NCBI GenBank assembly: GCA_024699855.1
Contig: JAMPIQ010000003.1
Coordinates: forward strand, 8,742,001-8,806,000
Direction of reading: 5' to 3'
DNA length: 64,000 bases
From: Aphelenchoides besseyi
Taxonomy: Eukaryota; Nematoda; Chromadorea; Rhabditida; Aphelenchoididae
Below the pieces are notes generated by a model that had not been told where the DNA came from, searched no databases, and worked only from the letters and a program-made list of their open reading frames with translations. Of this stretch, positions 40,701 through 55,700 are shown one piece after another. Each line of letters begins with the position of its first letter. Position 1 is the first letter of the stretch. The translations under genes were made by a program, and so were the position numbers.

Positions 40701-43700
40701 TTTGACGAAAGAAGCGAAATTGGAGTTTGATTTCGTCTTGGGTTCAATTACATCGAGAGCATCAAACCGACATCCAAATGCAGAAAAGTTTTTTGGCATG
40801 TCACCTATTGAATCGAAGTTACAATTTTTAAGTTTTGAATTATACCAAAAGATTTCGATTAGTCTGTCTTCAAAGTTTACTCACGTCATGTCTCTTAAAG
40901 TTTGGTATTTCGAAGGGAAGTTGAAGATGCTGCAATTATTGAGGTTAACGAGATTTCGGATTGAGATTGACCTTATCGTAGACAAACGCAGAACAGAAAC
41001 TTGTTGTTTGGCTAAGCAGGATTGACATTGAAAAGATTGCGATTAATAGGAAGAAACGTAAAGTTTGGAGGGTAATGAAAGTAAGGAATTGCGTGTTTAG
41101 TTTCCAGTCCATTGTCCTACAATATGCATATAATACGAAAATAGAAACTGGTAGCTGCAGCGATTTGTTCCAAATGACACGCCATTTGGGTACGAAAAAA
41201 GAGCTCAGACTATTGGACGGAAGTCCATTGATTGAATTGGGTTTTTGGAGTCTACTGCAGAGGTGAAGCTAAACGGTTGAGTTAATCGATCGACTCTTGC
41301 AATTGACGTTAAGACGGTTGATGGTCAAATTTGTTGGCTATATGCCTTGAACTCTGAGAGCCTTGGTGAGATGACCTTAAGCTAAAGAGCTCAGAGTTGA
41401 AAGTGAAATCTTCGATTTGTTTTTGTCGATAGAACGAAAAATCTTATTGGAACAGTCGTTTGGGTTCCTCGTTTTCTTTTGTTCCAATAATTTGAACTGC
41501 CCACAGAAAAACGGTTTTTAACACGTTGGTCCAACAGAAAAATTGAATTTCTTTTGTTGAGCAGAAAGGAAAGTTTCCGGAACAATTACCGCGAACTGTT
41601 CCTGGTAATTCGATAAGCAGTTACGATGTGACTATCGCGCTTATGGCTCTGCTTTTTGTTTACTTTCAATTTAGCATTTTAAATTGTTTGTATAATCTTC
41701 ACATGTCACTGTCTCGGTCGTGTGATGTTAAGTCAGAAATTGAATTGAAGTTGAAATCCAATGCCAAACATCGCAAATTCGAACGCGCGATAAGATCGAG
41801 TTTTTTGCATTAACGACCAAAGATAGAGTTCAAATCCCCATTAAAAACTTATAATTGATCACTGTGTCGGCTAACAACCTCTCTGTTCTTTGTTCGTGGT
41901 TCGACCGCAAAGTCGATTTAAGATTCTTTATCCAAGAAATGACTTAGTTCCTTGACGAACAAAAGCATTCGTTCATTAACTCGTTTAGTTTCGGTTTAAC
42001 ACGCAAATCGGATTTGGCTGCTGATCGTCTGGTTGTCTCAAGAGTCCCCGTTTTTGACGTATATTCCGCATTCGTTGGACAAAAATGTCAAATCAATTTA
42101 CTATTGAAGAATCCAATGACACAATCGCATTGATGATGTGCTTTGGAAACTTGCCGATACGCTGTTTTCGAATACTTTGAAACCGAATATACGATTAACC
42201 AAAGATATATTTTCTGTTCGCGAGAATTGTAGTTGACCACAGTCTTGATTCTTTTGGTCGTACTTGTTGAGTCGGAAATGAAGTTCAAAGCAAAGGCTAG
42301 GATGGAAAAGTGCAAAAATCTTTTGAAATTGCATTGCAAAGAACCGGAAATTGGCCACCTCACAAGTCGGGAATCGAAACCACGAGGAAAACGTCAAAAG
42401 TCCCGACGTCTAATCTCAGGTCGCTTATAGTGATTCCTTTATAGACACCGAAACGTCTTTTCGTAACAACGAAAATGTACGATAGTCGAGCATCGTGACA
42501 ACAAATCCTGTACTTTCTTCCTGCTTCTCACAATAGTTTTCAACAACAAATTGACTTAGCTAAGTGTCGTAATCTTGACAACAAAACCACTTCCGCATTT
42601 CGAACACGCAATTCGTTTCCAAAATTTTGAAATTTTTCGGTAATCTTCAACTGATTACAGTATGTTTGGATAAGTAAAGCAATCTATGACATAGTATCGA
42701 TAGCGTCTTAGTTTTCCAAACTTTCAACAAAACAACCGTATGATATCACCGATTTGATGCTTAGTCGTCGAGACCCGTGAGAAATAAGTTCAAAATTTCC
42801 AATCACGTGGGTTGATTTGTAGCCAAAGACATGTAGGTCACAATCTCTCGACAGATGAGTGTTGCGCAGATTTGTAGCTAAGACGGAGGTTCTCAAGCTA
42901 CAAGCTTGGACAAGCTAAATACTTTAAGCATCAAAAGTCAACGACTGGGTCCAAATTGGACCATTGAATAGGAAACCTTTGGAAGTCTACGATATCGGTG
43001 GGGTTTCCTTGCTATTACGTTGAAAAGCGTATTCTCGTTTTAGATCATTTCTTTTTTGCCCTGAGATTCACACGAGAATGCGCAGACCAGAATACCCATC
43101 GCCTTGAAGTCGCCTTTTTCACGTTGTTTCGACTCTTAAACTCAGTGAACTGAAACGAAAAATTTCGTCTGTTTACGTAGTTTTCGAATCAAGAGACGTT
43201 TGGTTTGTTGAACTCGGCGGTTTTGTGAATTCCAGCGACCCAAATTCTTGGGAAGGAGTTTTGGTCAAAACAAAGTTGTCATTGATTATTTTGTTTGCCT
43301 ATAAAAGTTGACTTTGAGAGTCGTTTTTGTTCTGTCCGAACTTTTAACTCATCGCCTATTAACGAAAATAAATCGTAGCTTTCTTATTCATAACCACAGC
43401 CCACTTCTCATTGCGAAGAATTAGCTTTTGCAGAACAAATATATGCTCATTGACAACCTTTACCTCATCCATTCAATCATCTTCAAATAAAAACCCAAAG
43501 TTCAATGACTAAACTGGAAAATAATTACAGTAGTTTCATCGAGAGCACTATAGTTTTCGATTGAATTGGAACTCCGCCTTCTTTGCACTACATCACTTGA
43601 AAAGAAGGCGGAGCTAAACAAGCAAAACTGTACGGTCACGAACTTTTGAACGCGTAGAAAAGCTGACAATCCACGGTCTTCCTTTCCATTTACAATGCGC

Positions 43701-46700
43701 ATCTCCGTACGTTCTCTTGGATTCTCGAGTTTTGAAGGCCCTCGAAGTTCGAGTCTCGACAAGCGGAATTTTTGATTTCTTTTCGTGGCCGCGAACAGCT
43801 GGTTTGCTCGACGTTCTTTTTGTTTTGAATGCAATTACAGTGACCACCCTTAAGAATAGAATCAAACTACACAGCAGCTGAAATTGACAGCTCGTTATTT
43901 TTAGCTCAAATTCATGCTGATGATTAACCACAAGTTTGAAGGTGTTTTTAAATCAGAAGTTATTTAGAAGTAGTCTTCATTGTCCGTCTGATTTCCATCA
44001 AAGTTGGATTCATTTCGACTGAATATCTTGGTAGCGAATTCAAAAGGAGTTTGAAAATGTTTTTGCTCAAAATCCTGAATACGGTAATCCGTTCCATCAG
44101 TCAAACGAATTGCGTTACTTAGTGTAATCATCACAATGTCATAAGATTGAGAGTAGAGAAGCTTGTGTTTTCGGCGAATCAATAGGAATATTCGTTTGGT
44201 AATGTTCGGTTGTCGTTAGCCTTTTTGGTTAATGACAAAATGATCATCATTACGTTTCTCGTCGTCATAAGCTATTAACAGTATAAACGGGGCTTAATAG
44301 TCCAAATAAGTCGAGAAGTTTAAGACTCAGACGTTCTACTACTTTTTAAATAGTAAACATCAGGTATCGTAGCATCTGATTAACTTACACTCGCGTTATA
44401 CGTGACATTAAACAGACCTTTTCATTGTTCTACGTGTATTTGACCGAAATTCTCACACCACTTAATTAATGCTGGGAATTCCTTGGCACACCTTCTGAAT
44501 ACGCGTGAATCACGTTCGTTCGTGTAATGCACTTTGTATTGTTCGAACGACAAACAAGCGCTTGAGGTCGTCAAACTTATGCAATAACGATGCTGAAAGT
44601 TAGTGCAAAGATTCCTGTAAATCTCAATGGCTTTTAAGTTTCATTTCGACTGTTGAGATGCCTTATATGATGCAGCTTAATGTCTTAAATTGCTTTTGCA
44701 AGAGTGTTGTAACTGCGTTTGGAAACACTTAACACCAATTTGTTTTGCATCGACTGCTGTTTGCTAAATGCGAGAGCTTCTTCTTTTGGCCAAACAAGCC
44801 GCTTAAGTTGAAGGCAGTGAAAACGCGTTAATTTCCGTTTTGATTCCTAATAAAGGACTTTACTAATAAGAAAAACTTGGTCTAAAAGTTTGTGTTAACT
44901 CCAAGCACTTAATCTTCGTGTTCAACTCTTCCGCATATTCCCACTCAATGCACGAACGCAACATCCGGCTACGAGCATACGGTTATGTGGAGATTAAGAG
45001 AACGGCAGACCATTTGCGGCGAAATGAAAAGAAAATGGGTGTGGCCAAAGAAGATTGATTCAACGCCGAAATCTCACACTTCTCGCCCCTTCAGTCTTTG
45101 TAGTCCCACAAGTTGCCGGTTTTTTTGTTCGCGTTCTAACTCGACAAGTTCATGGATTTAACGCTTGATTGCAGGGGTGCCAATAAATCTACACGTTTCG
45201 ACGTTTTTCCAATCAATTCAAAGGAAAAACATGCGATTCGATTTGCAACAAGTTTTCTTCTGGTCGTTGCGTTTACACTTACTCACCATCGCGCTTCTCA
45301 CGCTGATTGCCGACGGACTATCCGTGTATCCAGACTTGGATAATCGACGTCAATTCCTCATGGAAAGGCATCTTCTGCTTCGCTCCAAAGGCGATTTGAG
45401 TCGACCGGTCGTTGAGCGTCGATCGATTGAGCCGGAGATCATTGATGAGTTGGGGGAAGTTATGCGGCCAGCAAATGTTCGAGTAAGTTTTCCTACTTTC
45501 CAATCACAAGCTAACCAATTTGTTCTTCAGGTTCATTCCCTGTTCGGTCGTACAATTCCAGTGCGTGCGGACAACTCGCCTTATACAGCCAAGATTTATC
45601 GAATTGGCCCGAACACTCATTCGTTCAAAGCTCGTTCATTCAACGATGGAAACTATAGCGACGCCATGAAGAAGATTCTGTTCCGAATAAACTGAGAACA
45701 GTCAAACAAAAGAACTTACTTGTAATTCTGTTGCAAATTCATTTGAGTAACTTCTCGTTGTTATGCTTGTGCATTTGTCTTTTCACCAAAGATAATCCAA
45801 CCAACGATCTCCGCTCTTCTCTTCACTTCGTTTTCAATTTGTTTCATTGAATGCCAATAAACACATTATTCAGAAGCACTCCTACGGTCACTTCAATACC
45901 CTCGTGTTCATTCGAGCAAAAGAGTTCAGAAAGCAAAGCCCGTTCATTTGGTCTAAAGGTTCAAGATCGTCGACCGTATACGAAAATATTTTCAATGTCC
46001 GAAACTTCGAAAATACGCGTCAGCAAAATCGCGTCAGCAAAAAACAAAGTTTATGAACAAAAACAGTAAACTCGAGAATCAAAAGTCAAGAAGTTTTATT
46101 GGTCATTCGAATGTACGATTTGCCGGACGGCAAATTCACCGATTCGAAGGGAGAAAAGTCGGACTCGGCTTCCTGATCACTCATCTTCGGATTCAACATA
46201 CACGAATCGCCGACATGCCAGTTGGCGGGTGTTGCCAGTTTCTGATTTGCCGTCAATTGAAGCGAATCGACTACACGAATGATTTCACTGAAACAGCAAA
46301 GTAAACGAAGGTACGCAACGGAATCTCACTCGAAATTGCGTCCGGTAGTTGCGGGATAAAGAATCGAGAGTTTCAGTTTCTTGTCTTGACCAACAACAAA
46401 AACCTAAAAGATAAACAAGTAGAAAGCAAAGAACCCAACTTACAGCTCGAGCAGCCAACGGAATGCCTTCGGAATTCTTCTCGTCCACATCTTCCATCCC
46501 GAATTTCTTAATCAAAACTCTCTCTTCATCGGCAATGATCGGAAATGGAAATGAGTCTAAAACAAGTAAAATCAACAAAGCAACTATAGGATACCTTTGG
46601 TCAGAGAGTTTTGTTTGCTGAATGCACAAATGTCTTCGATCCATTTGCGATGGGATTCAGCGGAGTCACTGCTAAGAGCAATCAATTTGACGTTCCGTTT

Positions 46701-49700
46701 TTCGAACTCGTCGGCCAACTCCGCAGCTCTTGCCAGCTCAGTCGTACAGACGGGAGTGAAATCGGCGGGATGAGAGAACAAAATCGCCCAACTGAAATTC
46801 GATGTTTCCAATCGTTCGTAATCAACTAACCTGTCACCCATCCACTCGTGAAAGCTCCGAATTCCCGACTCGTTGGTTTGAGCAGAAAAGTCCGGAAACG
46901 GATCACCTAATCGTATAGCCATTTTAAGTTACTGACTAATGAAAGTGAAAACAACTAATCTAAGCCATGACTTAGAATGCCAGACACAAAGATTCTGCTT
47001 GAAATCGAACTGTTTATTTCAGTAGTTAATTGGAATATAACGACGAATCAGTTTGCCCTGATGCATTTTGTATTCGATCTGAAAGTCGGAGTCAAAAGAA
47101 CGATTGGCGGAATGCAAAACAACTTTGTATTCGACGGTTGAACGTTTGGCGTACGGTGGAGTTTGAGGATCCGGAATGTTCGGATCGTTTAACACAGCAA
47201 GAGCGGCAGTTGAGATTCGTGTTGATTCGGAACTTGTACTGAAAGATGACGACTGAAGAGTATATTAGAGAGCAATCAAAATACCTGCGATGATCATTTA
47301 AAGATTTCGGTTCCACTGGTGGTTTTGATTGACCAGTAGAAACGGGTTGTTCCTTGTGCTTCCGAAATTTGGGATGAGCCGGACGGACTTCTGCATTCAC
47401 AAGAACAAATTGAGTTGGTGCAACACTGAACAAATGAAAACATCTAAAGGCTAAACCTACCCGGGCGAAAGTGCTTCAACGGTTACATCATCAATATAAG
47501 GTTTCTTTTCTTTGGCCGTTGGCCTAAAGCTTAGAATCACATTTGAAGCTTGAACTCACATTTCACTTCGAGTTTCTTTGCGACGTGCAGTAGGCAATTC
47601 AGAACGATCATCGTCGTTCTTCACACTTTGAACGAAAACAATCAAAAGCAGCCGTTGAAACTCACCGTTTATTGTCGTTGGAGTGTTCGAAAATTTTTTG
47701 GCGCATTTTCTTCAATTTGACCTAAAGACAGATATAACAATAGAGCACAATTGCAGACCTTGAATTTGGACTCATTGGCCGTTGGATTGATTGGTGGCTG
47801 TTGATCGGGCATTTGGCAAAGTCGACCGTCTTCAGCGTCTTTGATCAACCAAATGAGAAAACGGAACGCAACATGCTGATTAATTTCCAATTCCTGCTTA
47901 TGTTCAAGATAAAAAATTTTGTCTAAGAATGTTGGTAAACAACCTGAAAGGTCTTCAACGCCAAACAATTAGACAGGAAGCGAGAAAATCAGAAGCTAAA
48001 TCGATGAGGCTGTTTGATGCTTTTTCAGTGCTTCAAGAACATTCTCCCACTTTAGTTCTTGCTCTGTGATTGATCACCTATACATATTTATTTGAACGTT
48101 TTATATGTGAATTGTCGTATTCATCGGCCAAATAGGAATGTCACGATCATTTTAACAATTTTTGTTTTCTGTCGTCTGTAAAGCTTGTTTACGAATATAA
48201 ATTGCTGATGTTAAAACCTTAAATAAGTATTGAGTTTCCGAAAAGAAGCCGAGAAATCAGTCATAGAAGTTTATGCAAAAAAGCAGCTGGCATACCCATG
48301 TTCTTTGTTACTTTCCAAATGTTATCAGCAAACTCGAAAATAGCGAACAGTCTTTGGATGATCTCATGGAATGCGTCTTTGTTTCAAGTTTGTCATTTAA
48401 AGGCCAGTGACTTTAACGCCCTAAATCGGGTCGGAAAACGTTGAGGACAAAGAAATGCTACGGTAATGAGCTCATTGTTCCGACCGCTTGTGTTCGCTGA
48501 TAAGAAGTCAGATTCGACAAATAAAGGTCAACGCCCTATAAGTTTTGGCTCAACTAAAGTTCTTTCCAGACTTTTCGATTTACTTTCGGAAGTTGATCGA
48601 CTGCACGGACGGTGGTAAAGTGGATGTTCTCTTCCGAACTGAGCGTGTGTATCAAAATTTCCTCGCAGCCCTAAGGTAAACAGCCGTTCAATCATCAATC
48701 AAAAACAACCGATTAGTGTTTAGAGCGAACGACAACGGTCTGTGTGAAGCTCAAGAGAAAGGTTTTTGGGTTTTCACTTCGTTTGCAATGGACCAAAATC
48801 GTGGATTGGTTTTGGTTGATCTTAGCGAAAAGAAACGAGTTTAATCGAGAGACATTCGCTGATAAACTCGCCTTTTTTTATGGTCCACTTCGCCACCTTC
48901 AACCTTTGCGCGCACCTCCCCATGAGCTTCTGGTCGTCGGAATGACCATTGAGACCGAGGAGATTAATCGGTTTAACTTGTGGGCATGAGATGAAAAGTC
49001 AGATTGATGTTGAAAGGAACGTTCGTCTTTTTGTTTCTCCTTCCACAAACCAATTAGTTTTGATGTTCTGATTCAATTGTGTTAAACCAACTTTTGACCT
49101 CGTTAAGGCCCTCTTTTTTCCATTGATATTCATGTTCAAAAAAAATTAACTGACAGTTGATCTCAAAGTCTATTTTCGAGGGACTTGATCATATTCTGGT
49201 TGCTACATTTAGAACATCCCAACTAGTGGTTTGTGGTTTTTGGTGACTTCGAAAAAACATTACGCGATTCGAATCTTCTTTCCGAGATGATTCATTTTGC
49301 AATCACCCGGGGCGAACACTTTCGCGCGGATGTTCGTTTCCCTCCTGAACGTAAAAAGGAGGCGAAGGATAACCTTTATGCGATTAACGACTAAGGTGCG
49401 AACTAGAAACACAAATACCGGAAATGGGGGGATCTTCACGAGCTGCTTTGATATGCAAACAGAATCAAAAGGTCGTCCGAAAATAATCACCGAGCTGATC
49501 CTTGAAGATCAGAGCTTCAATTTGCACTTGTTGTTTACTTTGAGCATCTTTACAACTTTTTGTTCGACACCGTTTCTATAATCCAACAAATTCGCTGATC
49601 CATTGTAATTCCAATACCTCGACTGGTTCACATTCTTTGCAGAATGTTGAAACCCACGCTCAAAAATTTACGTGCGTAAGTGTAAACATAACCCAAAAAG

Positions 49701-52700
49701 CAGCGGGTCGTGTAGCTTTTAGCGGTTTCTATTTATTACAGTTTGTTTACTGATCAAACCTTTTTGCCAAGTTGCTGCGCAGTCCATAACCGGAAATACG
49801 ATGTAGACTTTGCGTCTTGAATCGTGCAATAGTGTTTGCCGAGCTTGCCAATCGTTCCACCTGCTTAACCCAATTTGTCGTGTTGACTCGACGGCGGTTC
49901 TCGATTGCCATTCTAGCGTGTTGATCGTATTTGCTTTCAATTTCCAGTCAATTTGTAGGCTTTCAATCACTTTAATTCTCGAACAAACGTTTGTTTGCGT
50001 TTCATTTTTTAACTACAAATCAACTCGTTACCCTCAAGTGTTATTTTTGGCAACAAAATGGTTCCTTCTGACCGCAGACAACAGTCAATTAAGCGTAATG
50101 ATTGTGATTAGACGGCGTGCGTGAACGTGATTCTCGTTTCTTTTACATTTTAGCGCTAATGCAACGGTTTGGTATTCCAAACGTCTGAACCGTTAGATTG
50201 ATTTCCGTGTTCCCAATGGCGCCAATCGACCGCATGCACGAATTAAAAGCCAATTCGTTTCAGCAGAATCGTAAATCAAAAAACGAAATGGTAATGGTTT
50301 AACGGCCGCCGAAACGGTGATTATAAATCGTTCTCACGGCCAAGAGTGCAATTGGTCATTAGCCGGGCGGAATCACATGTACTTGCGTTTCGTCTATTCG
50401 TTTCAAGGTTACTTTCGATTTCCGCATCACTATCAACATTTACACTTTTTTGTCTGTAAGTTGTGTTAAGCTCGAGAAAAGAGAACCCAATGTAAACGGG
50501 CGGTCATGCAGTCAGAAACAAATCGATGGGTTCAACAACCTCTAAGTTGTCCATCAAATGAAACTTCCGGGTGGGAGTTTAAACCATAATGTTTCTTGTT
50601 TCATACAACATCAAACATTGAAGACTTATTACAGTACTGTTTGATTACGTGAGCGTTCATCTTCCCGTCCTAATTTAATGAACTTTCCCGGGCAGCTGTA
50701 CGAAACGAAAGTCCAAAATGCGGACAACAAGGAAAAAAATGTCCGGAGAAACTCCCGGGTAAATCTAGGCCATTTGTTCGGCTCTTCGATTTGCAGCAAA
50801 AAGGGCGGAGATGTCCGATGAGACCCGGGAAAGTCGTTGATGGCTCACGAGTTTTTTCGTACTTCCTATGTTTCTATTCGTGGATTCCAAGCTTTTTATG
50901 CACCAAGAACACCACAGACTATAATCTGGTTCCTGTTTCGATTACCAATCTCCAAAAAGTTTGGACAAAGAAGTCGTCAGTCGGTGTGTTTGCTTCAAAG
51001 GATGTTGCATAGATGACATTTAGATCGTCCACTTCAAACGCTTTTCGAATGTCCAGTTTCGTACAACAATTTCAAATCAAAGTTTGGACTTGTTTCCAAA
51101 TTGTATTCAGTTTTAGTGCAGCAGTTCATTTCGTTTACTGAACAACTTTGAATGACCACTCAGTGAGTCCGCTCTTTGCTCTGCGAGTTTTTTCACTTTT
51201 CATCCTTCGAAGTCCATTTTTTGTTACTCTCTTGCTGTTACGTGTAGTTCGTGTTTTTTAGTCCTTTGGGTTCATTTCTGTTTCCGGTTCGAAGGTCAAA
51301 TGATAAGCGATTAAACCGAAACAATATGCTTTTTGCAATCAATCTACTTAAGTAGTTCTTATCAAAATTTGATGACAAAAGAAACAAGCTAAATAGCAAC
51401 GCTGATTACATCAGTCTTCTGTAACAACTTTTCAACATAATCTCCCCACAAATACTGTAACCCAATCATCGTTACGCTTTTAGCAGCCGCGAATCAACAG
51501 AAATAAACGAAAAACCAGTTTGACCTCAGGGCGATCTTGTAGTTCACAAAATCGAGAAGCTTTTTTCGTGTTTGTTTACTTCGCAACGTGTGTCACTCGT
51601 GTAATATGAGAACGTAATCTCGAAGTGGATTTCCGGCGAAATTTCGAAAATCGAAAAGTTCACTCCTCGCACTATTAGTTCATCCGGATTACAACAATCC
51701 GATTGTGAACTGTGATTGTCAATTACAACAAGAGGTCTGATGTTTAATCAATTTCTTGTTAGTCGTAGGGCATATGCACTCCAATTACACGACCTGATCT
51801 CAATTCGAAGTGCACGCGCGATCCTGTTGTTTGCAAAAAACGATTTGTTGACCATCGAATGCATCGGTTTGTATGTTTTTTCCGGTAATACGCAATGTCC
51901 TTGACGTCCGCAATTCAATTGCTCCGTCGTTTCGTTGATCGTTGGTCATGATCTCAAGTTCCTTTTGTAACCAAATGGGCTTAATGCCAAAGCAGTTAAA
52001 CGTGCTCAACCAAAAGTTATTCAACAGAAATAAGGTCAATAGCCGATTGAACTCAAAACATTGGACGAAAAGGAGGTTATGCAAATCACACGCTTATGAG
52101 CATAATCTGAGCTCACCATTCTGTCTGTTATCCAACACGTTTAACCGCATAGAGCACGTTGTGTTAATCCACTGCATTGTTAGTCTCCACTTCGTTTGAG
52201 AATCCTACGTGTCCTATTTAGCTGTTTGATCTCGCGAGTTTTATTTCTGGGTTTACGATTATTATAAATTCCGGTTCCAACAACTAAAACAACCGATGAA
52301 ATTTGCAAAAATACCAATTATTTCTTTTGCATCTCAATCTTCTTTAAAAGCATAAGCTTTGCAGCGTGTATTTAAGCTTCGAATTTGTTTGTTAAGAGTT
52401 CACTTCGTTGGATTGCTTCCGCAATTGCTTTCCAGACCATCGGTGCTTGAAGAGCCAAAGCGAATTTTTACACTTCTACTTGGAATCACCAGTAAACTGT
52501 CGGAAAGGAATCGAGCGGACATTTTGGTGGTTAATTTAAAGGTTAAGAGTTTCGGGTCACATTCGAACAAACATCTTCAATCACACTGATAGCGAGACCA
52601 TAATCAGAAGGCTGATCGTTCACGCACGTCGTCTTGTTGCGCGTTCGATTGCGCGGATTTCTGCGTGGATTCGCTTTTTTGCGTCGCTTTCGCTCACACT

Positions 52701-55700
52701 GTTGACCATTTTTGGCGGCGGTTTCGAACGTGCGATCGCGTCGTCGTTACACGGCAAAAACAATCGCGAAGACGTCGACGATCCGCGATCCTTTCCTCAA
52801 AGTCAAACGGCTCATCGAAAACGAATTTCGTTGATGTCGCGCAAATTTGTTTGATTCGTGTATTTTCCCTCGTTGCTCGTTCAGACGCAATCAATGGAGC
52901 CGCTCCGTTCGTTTTGTTATAACGACACTAAACGCCTCTTTCTCTCTTGTTTTTTTGTTGTTTCGATTACGCGCGAAATCGAACGGCGCGAAGATGCGCA
53001 ACGGGGAAGTTTGGGTTCATTAGCTGCTGAAGATACACACGATCCTGTGTGCACATTTACAGTTGTATTCTGAAGTGCCGAAGACGATACTTCGGAGTAT
53101 GATGCTGTTACACGTTTCGCGGCAACATCTTCAGAACAATCGTCGTATTCAAAAAGTCTACTCAAGCTTATGGCTGTTTGTTGGGTTGTCAAATGTTTAC
53201 ATTCACTATTGTATGTCCGTCGAGTAATTGGTTTCTGATCACTTAACTTGACCATTAGCTGACAGATAACACTGTGATATGTTTTCATTTTTCTTTAACA
53301 CATCACGCGTATGATCGTTTCGAATTTCATCAAATTAGTCGCAAATGAACAAGATTTCCCATATCACTTGTTGTTTTTACACCCATCAATTTTCCGATCG
53401 TAACACTTTGCGCGAATACTCACTGCTTACCACCGAATTGGAATCACAAATCAACACGTGAGTTTCGACAGAGAACGTCAAAATTTGCGAGTTATTTCTC
53501 TTAAATGGCAACCAATCATTTACTATCTGATCTCGTTTTGAAGCGTAACATTGATGTTCATTCTCTTCTAATTTAGTCTATTTTCGGCTCTTACGACAAC
53601 TGTGATCTCAAGGTCGGTATATAAAACTCGTGCTCATTTGCAAGATCATTTCGAACATAAGCTTTCAATAATGTCCTTTGATTTCCACCCTCCGGTTGTT
53701 TACTTCGACTCTGAAAGCACGCAAACACACTGAGCCAAAACAAAACGCTGAACCATCTAATTAGACGATTACAAACAAAAACGCCTTCGCGTTTTTTGAC
53801 GTTTGATTTCCATGTGATCTTACGCGCTCTTCGGTATGTTCGACCATCCGCTCATTCGAAGATTTCTGTTCTACCGACAACAACACCCTATACTCCACGT
53901 TTCAAACTCTCGCCAAGAACGGATGATGGACGACCGTTGACACACGAACACCGTTCTTTCCGAGGAGCGTTTCTGAGCACGAGTTGTTCTAATTGATGAG
54001 TCCAGAAACGTCGATTCACTTTTGTTTATGACTGAACATCATTTCATCATTCGAAGTTCTTTTCGCTTTCATTTTACCGTAACTTCGAGTTTGTGCCTCC
54101 AAAGCCATTAAACTCGACTTTTGTGCAGAACAACGTGGTCGTTTGTTACGTCATTTGATCAAATGATAAGCGATTCATCGTTTATGAAAGGAAACGGTTT
54201 GAACTTTTGTCATCGCGGTTTTGATCTTTTTTCTCTTTAATGTCATCAAAGTTCTGCTTCTACTTGTTGCCCTTATGGCCACGCCAATAGACGTCATGAT
54301 CTTGGACATTAAAAGATCGAGAAGACCCACGCACTTGTACTCCCGATATTCAATGTCTTTATAAGTCTCCAGTTCTCGTTAAAAACGTTTGCTCATAACC
54401 CGGAGGCTACAAGCGTCGTTTGAAGCTCGTTATTTTTTCCAATTTTGTCTGTTACTTGAGCAGTCACCAACGCATGGATATCATCATTACGAAAACAGAT
54501 TACCACTCCATGCGGCCGTTCCTTTCTATTACATAATCTATTGAAAACAACTATTACCCTCGATACTTCTATCCGAAGTTTCGTTTTCTAATCGTTTAAT
54601 TTTTGCGTAATTATCTGCACTCGTACTTAACCGTATGCTGCTGCACGTTTTCGTGAGACCGTTCGCCGTTCAATCCGCTCATCCAACCGTTTAATTTTTG
54701 TTTGATCTCTCGATTGTAAGTCTTTTGACTCGTACTTCTTAGCCCCAATTCCTTGCGATTAAGATGGTAGATTATGGTGTTAAAATACTCGGAGGTCTAC
54801 AATCGTGCGATCGTATTGTTTTTCCTGCGAATTTAACTTGTTTGATGTCATGAGAATTAGAAAGTCAACAGAAGCATGTGCATCGTCCAATTTCAAACGA
54901 TATGATCACAGGGGGTGTGGTGTGAACGTATGAACCCGATTTTGTTTTGTACCTTCAAGTTTGTTTTCGTCTACGCTTCCAACCTTTTAAAAAGGTTTCA
55001 ATTGACAGTTCTAAGAACCTTGTTTTACTCGACTTTGATCGGACATAACATCTAACTCTCTCGACCACTACACTTCGTTCCATCGTTCTATGTTAACTCT
55101 CGGTTTTTTCGATCAAACTGTTCTCATTCTTGTTTGCAATCCTCGTACTTCCTTGTCATCTTTAGTCCATAAAATTCGTGGTAATTTATATTTTTCGAAA
55201 AGAAAGCACGGTAACCCAAGACTTTAAATTTGTTTGCATTGAATCTCGTTGTTTGCGTTTCCGATTCGCAAAATAAGTTCGTTGGTAATCAAAAAGAGCA
55301 TGACATCGTTCGAGACTTGCGAGAAAAAACTATGATGACCATAATTTTCACCGCCTCCACAGTTCGACTTTCGATCTTTACCTAAACTTTGTTTACTGTA
55401 ACTCGCGGTTTTGAGTCAATACTCAATTATTCTTGCTTCCGGTCCAACCCATTCTATTCAAGAAAGAATGACCCGAGAAATACAATGTCAAACGCTAATG
55501 CATATGATCGACGAACCGGAACCTGCCTATAAATACCCTGTTGTAAATTTCCGGTTAAATTCAATGATACTGTGCTTTGGAACAAGATCAAACGGCCCTT
55601 GAGTTTTATCTGTTTTGCAATCCTTATATCACGTTATTTCTTATTGTTATCATAACCCGTCTGTTGGCTCTATTCTTGTCTACACAAGTGACCTTCACCT